Position numbers and translations under genes: made by a program
Assembly (NCBI GenBank): GCA_021772365.1
Contig: JAJFMC010000002.1
Span: 1-5,854 of the forward strand
Source of the DNA: Chlamydiota bacterium
Lineage (GTDB): Bacteria > Chlamydiota > Chlamydiia > Chlamydiales > Criblamydiaceae
Direction of reading: 5' to 3'
DNA: 5,854 nucleotides
The notes under the pieces: generated by a model
Told to the model about the DNA's origin: nothing
Databases searched by the model: none
Seen by the model: the letters and a program-made list of their open reading frames with translations, nothing else
Shown here: positions 1 to 5,224 of the stretch, in pieces
How the letters are laid out: each line of letters opens with the position of its first letter
How positions within the stretch are numbered: position 1 is the first letter of the stretch

Positions 1-72
1 ATCATCATTAACTTTTAAGGTTCGAAGTAAGTCATCACTAACAACGTAAACCAATGTAGCGTAGTCGTTCAT
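1..72 (-). CDS. N-terminal end of a transposase-like protein (IS982-type suspected), cut by the window edge
   Basis: Reading the minus strand from the ATG at 70-72 gives 24 open codons, beginning MNDYATLVYVVSDDLLRTL, with no stop before the window edge. A GGGAG Shine-Dalgarno sequence lies at 79-83, six bases from the ATG, so the start is well supported. The hydrophobic-then-acidic opening (LVYVVSDDLLRTL, followed by N-D-D) resembles the start of IS982-family transposases, which often open with a short hydrophobic stretch and a conserved D-D-(F/L) pair. No catalytic residue is visible in so short a piece, so the family call rests on resemblance alone. The large palindrome 46 bases upstream of the start fits an insertion-sequence end. 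It could equally be an unrelated small protein. The rest of the gene lies to the left of this window. Confidence 0.5.
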   Translation of the reverse strand, partial: MNDYATLVYVVSDDLLRTLKVNDD

Positions 73-117
73 AATATTCTCCCGTTCTGATTCGAAAAAA
101 CATTATACAGACATTTT

Positions 118-237
118 CTTGTCGTAAACGACTTTTTTACATCCATCTGCTAAGCCTCGATTTTCGGTAAGGGGTTGAACCCTTACCTTCAAATCGAGGC
201 TACGCATCTGGGCGCAAAAAAGACCGTTTACGACAAG
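118..237. repeat. 120-bp imperfect palindrome (MITE-like or IS-end element)
   Basis: The whole segment folds back on itself. The outer arms are perfect 13-mers (CTTGTCGTAAACG at 118-130 and its complement at 225-237). A middle perfect 10-bp stem pairs GCCTCGATTT (154-163) with 191-200. An inner 8-bp stem pairs GGTAAGGG (166-173) with 180-187 around a 6-base loop. The stretches between are mostly pairable, including opposed T- and A-runs (about 133-138 and 216-221). It has no start codon with a plausible reading frame. It lies just upstream of the transposase-like start at 72, so it could be the terminal region of that insertion sequence or an independent non-coding miniature element. The arms are too long, and lack a following T-run, for an ordinary terminator. 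Confidence 0.8.
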
Positions 238-341
238 TTTGGGGTAGCAATCAGGGTCCTAGGCTACAATCTCGCAGCCTTCGACCGGTATTTATGAGTT
301 AGCTTGATGCATATGCCTTTTATTCGATTCTGCCGATTCAA

Positions 342-358
342 CTGTTGAATTTTAACAG
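342..358. promoter_or_regulatory. 17-bp dyad, possible operator
   Basis: CTGTTGAATTTTAACAG is an inverted repeat with seven of eight base pairs matched around a central base. It overlaps the possible -35 element of the gene starting at 406, a typical place for a repressor site. A chance occurrence in AT-rich sequence is quite possible. Confidence 0.3.
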
Positions 359-375
359 GTATGATATTGTATGAT
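345..375 (+). promoter_or_regulatory. Possible sigma-70-type promoter for the IQM-like gene
   Basis: TTGAAT (345-350) and TATGAT (370-375) are separated by 19 bases, which is longer than the optimal 17. Transcription would begin near 382, leaving a leader of about 24 bases that holds the GGAGAG ribosome binding site (392-397) in front of the ATG at 406. This arrangement supports 406 rather than 361 as the translation start. The rest of 238-344 shows nothing I can identify. Confidence 0.33.
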
Positions 376-405
376 GACCATTTTCTTCTTTGGAGAGCTT
401 CAGCA

Positions 406-1230
406 ATGACAATAGAGTCAGGTACACCAACATATTTAAATTTGACAGGTCACACACCAACCCAGCAACGCTGGAATCGTGCTGTAAAGAAGGCGAAAGT
501 ACTTGGGAAATCTCTCGATGATGAACTTAATGCTACGATGCTCATTGAACGCTATTGGCCTGAGACTTTTCCTTTACATTATAGGGGTAAGGAAGTGCAT
601 CTATATATCAATGCATATTCTAATTTATTTGAACTATGGCGTAATGACCCGCACGCACCACCTGAATTTGAAAAGTACCTACTAAAGCAAATCGAAAATA
701 TGACACCTACTCAAGTAGACTGGCTGGAGAGACATTTCGTCACCTATTTTTCTATAGACGAATGTGCTCAGTTTGAAACAAAATTTACTCCCCAACAAAC
801 CTTCGTTGGTGGCCAACCAGTTGAAGATGGTGAGTACCTCTGCACCTTAGTAGGATTTCGAAATGAATATAATGAGATTGAGAAAAAATGGTACATGCAT
901 CCCAAGGTAAGAGGAGTGATCCAACATTCCTCATTCTCAAGAGGAGGGCCCGTAATCAGTGCTCATTTGGGTGCGATAAGGGATGGAAAACTCGTTAGAG
1001 TTCTGATGTATAGTGGACACTACCATCCTCAAAAAAAAGAGAAAGAGCAAGTTATCAACTATCTCACAGAACAGCTAGATGAAGAGTGTTTGCAAGATGT
1101 CATCGTAGAAGACTACTCGGAAACGTGGATGACAGCCCTATATAAAATCCAATCGTTGGTCCTAAAAAATTTTGGACTAAAAGCACGTTATGACATTACC
1201 TGGATCCCTTTACTGAATAGGCTTTTTTAA
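406..1230 (+). CDS. Plant IQM-like (calmodulin-binding-protein-like) domain protein, candidate effector
   Basis: The protein has 274 residues if it starts at 406, where GGAGAG at 392-397 is well placed. An in-frame ATG at 361 would add 15 residues but has only a poor ribosome binding site. From memory, the sequence follows the core of plant IQM proteins in order. A basic segment reads RW-x-RA-xx-KA with LGK and L (about residues 22-37), followed by W-x-E-xxx-P-x-HY and HLY (about 51-68). Near the C-terminus are HSSF at 174-177, then GGP, a D-G-K turn and SGHYHP at 203-208. This corresponds to the HSSFLAGG...EDG...SGHYRP signature of IQMs. The N-terminal IQ calmodulin-binding motif of the plant proteins is absent. 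There is no signal peptide or membrane segment. The biochemical activity of this domain is unknown to me. The neighbouring protease and Inc-like gene make a role inside a eukaryotic host plausible, by inference only. Confidence 0.68.
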   Translation: MTIESGTPTYLNLTGHTPTQQRWNRAVKKAKVLGKSLDDELNATMLIERYWPETFPLHYRGKEVHLYINAYSNLFELWRNDPHAPPEFEKYLLKQIENMTPTQVDWLERHFVTYFSIDECAQFETKFTPQQTFVGGQPVEDGEYLCTLVGFRNEYNEIEKKWYMHPKVRGVIQHSSFSRGGPVISAHLGAIRDGKLVRVLMYSGHYHPQKKEKEQVINYLTEQLDEECLQDVIVEDYSETWMTALYKIQSLVLKNFGLKARYDITWIPLLNRLF

Positions 1231-1232
1231 AC

Positions 1233-2420
1233 TCAAAGGATTTGGCAGCATTTGCTACCGTTGCCACCTCCTCCTTCACCAGGGTGTGTTCCGTTATCGA
1301 GCAGTTTGACATCTGCCCATGCATATTTCACAGCTTTGGACTCGAGACTTTCGTAACCAAAAATATCTTCAGCAACCTTGACGGTAGCTTTTACGAGGTC
1401 ATCAAACGTTGCTGTAGGAGAAAGCAAACTTTTTGCTTTATACCAAATGGGTCCCGTACTTTCCCACGAATAGGCATATTTGCTGGAATCGATCTCGTAT
1501 AGATTTTTCGTCATCAAATAAAAGGCGTAGTTAGGTATCCCTGAATTGATATGAACACCACCGTAATCTTCTTTTGTGAAATTATACGCATCCATCGTTG
1601 CTGGCTGCGGGTCGTCACCGAAGGCAGGGTGATTTTTGTAAGCGCTTCCCGGTTGTTTCATTGACCGTAAGGAATATTGATCTCCAATCATGAGTTTATG
1701 CCCTATCAACCAGTCAGCCTCTTCAAAATTATCTTTCTGAAAATATTGCTTAGCCATACTTCCAAATATATCTGAAAGAGATTCATTAATGGCTCCTGCC
1801 TGATCTTGGTATTCTAAATCTTCATCAAATTGTGTGACAGCATGGGTCATTTCATGCGCAGCGATGTCGCTATCGATGGTAAATCTATTGAAGTATACAT
1901 CGTCACCGTCACCATAGACCATCTGGTTGCCCTGCCAAAAGGCATTGTTATACCCTTTGTCATAGTGAACAGTAGAAACGATCTCCATCCCTTGGTTGTC
2001 TATGGATTTACGACCGTAAACCTTGTGATAGAAATCATTAACCCTCACGCTCCATTCGTATGCTTCTAAAACATCGATATCTGTGGATTTTCCCGGAGAG
2101 GCGACTAGAGTACCGGGCAGCGATTTTCTGTGTTTGGCATCGTAGATTTTAACGATCCCATCAGAAGATGCTCCTAGGTTAAGAATAGCATTTTCCCCTG
2201 AAAATAGTTTTGCTCGTCGATTTCTAAGCCGATAATGCCTAGCTGTCACTCGCTCAGCATTTCCCTTCATGACATCATCGTCGTAGGCATCGCCTATTCT
2301 CTCCGACATGTGAGGTGGAATAATTGTACAATGACATTGTTTTGTCTGTGTGGTGACCGTGTGATTTGATTGTTGATAATAAGGGTTATAAGCCTGAACG
2401 ATAGGTTGCATATTCACCAT
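1233..2420 (-). CDS. Protealysin-like M4 zinc metallopeptidase with C-terminal CaaX-like box
   Basis: This 395-aa thermolysin-family zinc endopeptidase starts at an ATG behind AGGAGGG with a 5-base spacer. All M4 landmarks are present: NNAFWQG and MVYGDGD (about 158-173), zinc and catalytic residues in HEMTH (H189, E190, H193), the third zinc ligand E213 in GAINESLSDIFG (20 residues after H193, as in thermolysin), and the catalytic-site histidine H290 in GGVHINSGIPN. Residues 29-43 (CHCTIIPPHMSERIG) match the short protealysin-type propeptide, not the long FTP/PepSY propeptides of secreted thermolysins, and there is no Sec signal. Two additions are odd. One is a Q/N/T/Y-rich extension (1-28). 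The other is a tail after the catalytic domain, PGEGGGGNGSK then CCQIL, whose last four residues fit a CaaX prenylation box. It is probably an active protease. Delivery into a host cell and lipidation there are inferred. Confidence 0.93.
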   Translation of the reverse strand: MVNMQPIVQAYNPYYQQSNHTVTTQTKQCHCTIIPPHMSERIGDAYDDDVMKGNAERVTARHYRLRNRRAKLFSGENAILNLGASSDGIVKIYDAKHRKSLPGTLVASPGKSTDIDVLEAYEWSVRVNDFYHKVYGRKSIDNQGMEIVSTVHYDKGYNNAFWQGNQMVYGDGDDVYFNRFTIDSDIAAHEMTHAVTQFDEDLEYQDQAGAINESLSDIFGSMAKQYFQKDNFEEADWLIGHKLMIGDQYSLRSMKQPGSAYKNHPAFGDDPQPATMDAYNFTKEDYGGVHINSGIPNYAFYLMTKNLYEIDSSKYAYSWESTGPIWYKAKSLLSPTATFDDLVKATVKVAEDIFGYESLESKAVKYAWADVKLLDNGTHPGEGGGGNGSKCCQIL

Positions 2421-2497
2421 GGGATCCCTCCTGGATAAAGACTCTTCCTAACCACGAGGTATAGATGATAGAAACAACAAGGTAAAGGGTAAAATAT

Positions 2498-2510
2498 CTC
2501 CCGAAGGGAG
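2498..2510 (-). terminator. Small hairpin between the Inc-like gene and the protease gene
   Basis: Read on the minus strand, CTCCC-TTC-GGGAG forms a 5-bp stem with a triloop, followed by ATATTTTA. It lies 28 bases after the stop codon of the 514-aa gene. The stem is short and the T-run is interrupted, so it may be a weak terminator or attenuator that leaves some read-through into the protease gene. I see no convincing promoter between it and the protease start. Confidence 0.4.
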
Positions 2511-2537
2511 TGTTTGCTTGGTGCCTGTGCTTGCAGG

Positions 2538-4082
2538 TTACTTCATCTGTGAAGGAACAAGCTGATCTTTAATTAGTTCTGCCTGCTTTTTCTTCCATTC
2601 GAATTCATCAATAATCCCTTTCCATGAGTCATGGTACGTTACGGGTTCATATTTTTGTTCGATAGGTGGAGTTTCCATATTCAAAGTACCCACATTTCCC
2701 TTGATCTCTTCAGCTTCAATAGGTTTATCAGAGTTACGTGTAGCATACTCTCTTAAAATATCTTGAATGGGGTTGAAAAACTTTTTGAAAAGCTTGTCTT
2801 CATCCATTTCTATTTTTGCAATTTCATTTCTCGCCCATGCTTTGATTCTTGTCTCGTTACGAGCGTGCATGTTCTTGATGGGGAGGGTCATTGCTAGGTA
2901 GATTGTATTGATATGTGCCAATTCTCTTTCTAGCTCTCTGAGCGTCATCTCTTGCAGTTGAATATCCGTTCTTAGCTGATTGATATGAAGTCGATTCACA
3001 GGTCGTGAAATCCTTTGTCCAGGCATCACATTACCTCTCTGACCAGGCATCACATTACCACGACGCCCTACAACGGTATGTCTTGGTTGTGTGACGACAT
3101 GAGTTCTTCTAGCAGAGAGCTGAGCCACCTGATTACGCTGACTCGCTATAGACGATCTTAAACTGAAAATTTGCGTTTGTAATAGGCTCTGCCTAGGTTT
3201 GATCATTAAACGGTATGGCAGCAACAACTCATCGCGATGAGAGTCATTTTCACGCATTGCGTTTCGCTTTTTGCTGTTGATCTTATTTTTCAAGGCTTCC
3301 GATTGTCTACGGATCGTGTCAGCACTACTTTTTACCGATACAAATTTCGTGTTTACCCTGCGTATAGAAGGCTCTACATCAGTAAAAGTGTAGTTAAGAG
3401 CAGCATTTGCCAGAGGAGATTTTTTAATAAATTCTCTGACCATAGCGATTTTTGTCGAGTCACGTAGAATTCCGTCATTGTCGAAACGCTTAACATAACT
3501 GTCCATATCACGTGACCATAGAGCCTGCAGCTCCTTCTCTGACACGATGACACCTTTCTTCCTTTCTGCAAAGGCAGGGTAAAATCCTTCTTTACCGATG
3601 CGTACGCGGTCATTTTGCGCATTTGCAACAGGATCTTCTTTCCATGCTTTGAGTCGATTACCCGCTCCGATAGCTCTTGTGAGGAGAAATATAGAAACAC
3701 TCAGAATAACTAAAGCAACAGTCCCTACGGATGCGGCAATGATCCACAGCTCGGGAAGTACTGTACCTAATGCAATAGCCGCTCCACCTGCGAGGATACC
3801 AGTAATGAGGACGGCGGTGAATGCGATGAAGCTTCCGCTCTTGGCTTTATTCCAGAAATTGATCGCTTTTTCTCTGATTTTCTGAGCGACAGAAGTAACT
3901 TTTACAGCAGAGTCGATCACAACTTCTTCTCTTGTATCATCAATTTTTGTTGCATCACCAAGCTTTCCAAGATATTGGTTGGTCGTTGCAATGGATTTTA
4001 CTTCAGCATTGGGGTACTGTTGGTGGCAATATTGTTGATTGGGTCCACTTGCTCCGTGGTAGAGATAGCTTGCGATACTCAT
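2538..4082 (-). CDS. Inc-like membrane protein with bilobed hydrophobic domain and coiled-coil C-terminal half
   Basis: The protein has 514 residues and starts at an ATG with AAGGAG about ten bases upstream. Residues 1-80 are hydrophilic and rich in Q, N, S and Y near the start. Two closely spaced hydrophobic segments (about 84-107 and 112-136) are joined by a turn of only a few residues containing P and E. This is the bilobed arrangement that defines chlamydial inclusion-membrane (Inc) proteins. The remaining 375 residues are charged, with probable coiled-coil stretches (about 296-325 and 365-395) flanking a basic, Arg-rich linker that carries an 8-residue repeat (339-354). There is no cleavable signal peptide. 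I do not recognise a named family. If it is an Inc, it would be exported by type III secretion and face the host cytosol with both ends. An ordinary two-pass inner-membrane protein is the alternative. It lies upstream of the protease on the same strand, 117 bases apart, so the two may be co-transcribed. Confidence 0.72.
   Translation of the reverse strand: MSIASYLYHGASGPNQQYCHQQYPNAEVKSIATTNQYLGKLGDATKIDDTREEVVIDSAVKVTSVAQKIREKAINFWNKAKSGSFIAFTAVLITGILAGGAAIALGTVLPELWIIAASVGTVALVILSVSIFLLTRAIGAGNRLKAWKEDPVANAQNDRVRIGKEGFYPAFAERKKGVIVSEKELQALWSRDMDSYVKRFDNDGILRDSTKIAMVREFIKKSPLANAALNYTFTDVEPSIRRVNTKFVSVKSSADTIRRQSEALKNKINSKKRNAMRENDSHRDELLLPYRLMIKPRQSLLQTQIFSLRSSIASQRNQVAQLSARRTHVVTQPRHTVVGRRGNVMPGQRGNVMPGQRISRPVNRLHINQLRTDIQLQEMTLRELERELAHINTIYLAMTLPIKNMHARNETRIKAWARNEIAKIEMDEDKLFKKFFNPIQDILREYATRNSDKPIEAEEIKGNVGTLNMETPPIEQKYEPVTYHDSWKGIIDEFEWKKKQAELIKDQLVPSQMK
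3019..3059 (-). repeat. 24-bp tandem repeat inside the Inc-like gene
   Basis: The 17-mer CCAGGCATCACATTACC occurs at 3019-3035 and again at 3043-3059, giving a 24-bp period in frame with the gene. The encoded unit is G-(R/Q)-R-G-N-V-M-P (residues 339-354), followed by a partial third unit GQR. The near identity of the copies suggests recent duplication, and copy number could vary between strains. Confidence 0.85.
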
Positions 4083-4091
4083 GAGTTGATC

Positions 4092-4120
4092 ACTCCTTTT
4101 TAATCAATATACAAAGGAGT
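4092..4120 (-). promoter_or_regulatory. Hairpin that could mask the ribosome binding site of the Inc-like gene
   Basis: In the minus-strand transcript, ACTCCTTT (complement of 4113-4120) can pair perfectly with AAAGGAGT (complement of 4092-4099) across a 13-base AT-rich loop. The downstream arm contains the AAGGAG Shine-Dalgarno sequence of the gene starting at 4082. The upstream arm is therefore an anti-Shine-Dalgarno sequence, an arrangement used in translational switches and RNA thermometers. It can act only if transcription starts upstream of 4120. I cannot identify the promoter with confidence. Confidence 0.45.
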
Positions 4121-4213
4121 AGATCTTACGGCATAAAAATTAAGACAGAATAAAGAAATGGTGGAAAGTTATATTTTCTGTATAGAGAATTCACCATTAC
4201 CGAATTGGTCGCG

Positions 4214-4247
4214 CAAAACACCTTGGAGAGCAAGGCATTGTTTTTTT
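4214..4247. terminator. Bidirectional terminator-like hairpin
   Basis: AAAACA-CCTTG (4215-4225) pairs with CAAGG and TGTTTT (4231-4235 and 4239-4244) around a GAGAG loop, with a 3-base CAT bulge. On the plus strand it runs into seven Ts (4241-4247). On the minus strand it ends in TGTTTT. The only nearby transcript that needs a stop is the minus-strand gene ending at 4527, so its most useful role is to end that transcript before the Inc-like gene. Confidence 0.5.
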
Positions 4248-4299
4248 GCAATTCCCTCTATAAATTGATTATCACGTAAATACCTCTACAAAATGAAAA

Positions 4300-4409
4300 A
4301 TACCGTTTTTACGTAAGAAGACTCTGCACCGTTCCACAATATAATGGAGAATTTCCAAAGAAAAAATTAAGTGGAACGGCGTAGAATCTTTTTACGGGAA
4401 AATCGGTAT
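4300..4409. repeat. 110-bp imperfect palindrome (MITE-like element)
   Basis: The left arm, 4300-4337 (from ATACCG to CCGTTCCAC), pairs with the right arm, 4371-4409, over nearly their full 38-39 bases with about seven differences. The innermost nine bases are perfect. The 33-base centre is AT-rich and contains TGGA...TCCA. The ends read TA-CCG and CGG-TA, which would fit a TA target-site duplication like that of IS630/mariner-type elements, but two bases are weak evidence. It has no coding capacity. It differs in sequence from the palindrome at 118-237, so the two are not copies of one element. Confidence 0.75.
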
Positions 4410-4526
4410 GTCATCCATGGTCAATATGTTGGTGTGGGTTAGCTTCACGCCTATATCTCAAAGGAGGGACAGAAGATTATTTACCGGATTGAGCTCTCTC
4501 AGCAAAAACAGTTTTTCCAAGCAGTT

Positions 4527-5102
4527 TTATATATCGAAATCAAACGATTCGACGAACTGTTCGTGTTCTTTGCCATTAGAGTCTGCATCTATTAGAGTGG
4601 ACACATCTAAGACAAATGTGCGTCCTGTATAAGAATCTGTGCCGACAATTTTTCGTTGATGTAGCAACTGGTTAATTCCCATCAAAAGATATTTACTGTC
4701 GTAAATAGTCAAATCACCCTCATTATACTGGGTTCTGTCCAAAAGCCTTACCCCAAATAGTTCAAATAGCTCATCATTAAATAATTCATTAATATCCGAA
4801 GATGTTTCTTCTGACATCTTACAATCAACTATATGGATGCAAGAACTAGTTTCCACACTAGCAGAAATATTCACTTCATTTTCATCTTCATCATTATCTT
4901 CTTGAAGATCAAAGGAATTAATCGTTTGACATATTGGGATTTCAAAAGAAAATGTAACATCGCTAAATTCAAAATTAAAATTTTTACTATACGGACACTC
5001 TGCCGCCTTGGGAGGCATATATCGATCAAATGTGGTGGAATAGCTTGTAGAGGCTACCAGTAGAAGCATACAAATTATAGACTTAATTATTTTATTTTTC
5101 AT
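4527..5102 (-). CDS. Secreted orphan protein with four cysteines
   Basis: I do not recognise this 191-aa protein. The N-terminus (MKNK, then IIKSIICMLLLVAS, then TSYS) is a typical Sec signal peptide with likely cleavage near residue 22. The mature part has four cysteines (36, 58, 88, 94) that could form two disulfide bonds, a strongly acidic patch (about 67-76, QEDNDEDENE) and an acidic C-terminus ending FDFDI. There is no second membrane segment and no lipobox. Export to the periplasm or beyond is therefore likely and the function is unknown. AAGGGTG at 5108-5114 serves as the ribosome binding site, five bases from the ATG. A good promoter lies immediately upstream. Sampled rows are as low as about 28% GC, poorer than the neighbouring genes, which may point to separate acquisition. 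It is transcribed away from the cyclotransferase gene. Confidence 0.8.
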   Translation of the reverse strand: MKNKIIKSIICMLLLVASTSYSTTFDRYMPPKAAECPYSKNFNFEFSDVTFSFEIPICQTINSFDLQEDNDEDENEVNISASVETSSCIHIVDCKMSEETSSDINELFNDELFELFGVRLLDRTQYNEGDLTIYDSKYLLMGINQLLHQRKIVGTDSYTGRTFVLDVSTLIDADSNGKEHEQFVESFDFDI

Positions 5103-5122
5103 TTCAACACCCTTATGTTTAT

Positions 5123-5152
5123 ATTATACCTTATAAACTACACACACAACAA
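5123..5152 (-). promoter_or_regulatory. Sigma-70-type promoter for the secreted orphan
   Basis: On the minus strand TTGTTG (complement of 5147-5152) is followed after 18 bases by a perfect TATAAT (complement of 5123-5128). Transcription would start near 5116, giving a very short leader in which the AAGGGTG ribosome binding site begins almost at the first base. Confidence 0.6.
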
Positions 5153-5189
5153 AGCAAGTTACCACAAAATACATTTATTAACAATGTCA

Positions 5190-5218
5190 TTGAAATCATT
5201 TTAAAAGAAGGCTAAAAC
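5190..5218 (+). promoter_or_regulatory. Possible promoter for the cyclotransferase gene
   Basis: TTGAAA (5190-5195) and TAAAAC (5213-5218) are separated by 17 bases. Transcription would start almost on the ATG at 5225, giving a leaderless message. In that case the AGAAGG at 5206-5211, which is 13 bases from the ATG and further than usual, would not be used. The -10 match is only moderate, so an unrecognised upstream promoter is equally possible. Confidence 0.25.
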
Positions 5219-5224
5219 AAAGTC

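Larger units (their letters stand above)
4083..4526. other. Gene-free stretch between two minus-strand genes
   Basis: These 444 bases hold no coding region I can support. From left to right they contain a hairpin over the ribosome binding site of the Inc-like gene, a loose 7-bp inverted repeat (4157-4163 with 4192-4198), a terminator-like hairpin (4214-4247) and a 110-bp palindrome (4300-4409). Positions 4410-4526 show nothing I can identify. Short open frames across the region lack ribosome binding sites. Confidence 0.6.

Noticed and set aside
342..358. LexA (SOS) box
   Set aside because: The dyad reads CTGT-N9-ACAG, one base longer than the CTGT-N8-ACAG of the E. coli type, and nothing nearby suggests DNA repair.
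361..405. Upstream start of the IQM-like gene at 361
   Set aside because: The ribosome binding site is poor, and the likely -10 element (370-375) lies inside this segment. The ATG at 406 has GGAGAG at the right distance.
3019..3059. CRISPR-like repeats
   Set aside because: There are only two copies with a 7-bp gap, in frame within a gene, and no cas genes are nearby.
3374..3700. 108-codon minus-strand frame inside the Inc-like gene
   Set aside because: It overlaps the longer gene in another frame and has no independent signals. It is a shadow.
4159..4269. 36-codon plus-strand frame starting MVESYIF
   Set aside because: It has no Shine-Dalgarno sequence, runs through a terminator-like hairpin and has no recognisable composition.
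4408..4632. 74-codon open frame on the plus strand
   Set aside because: It starts inside the end of the palindrome, has no ribosome binding site, and its second half overlaps the well-supported minus-strand secreted protein gene.
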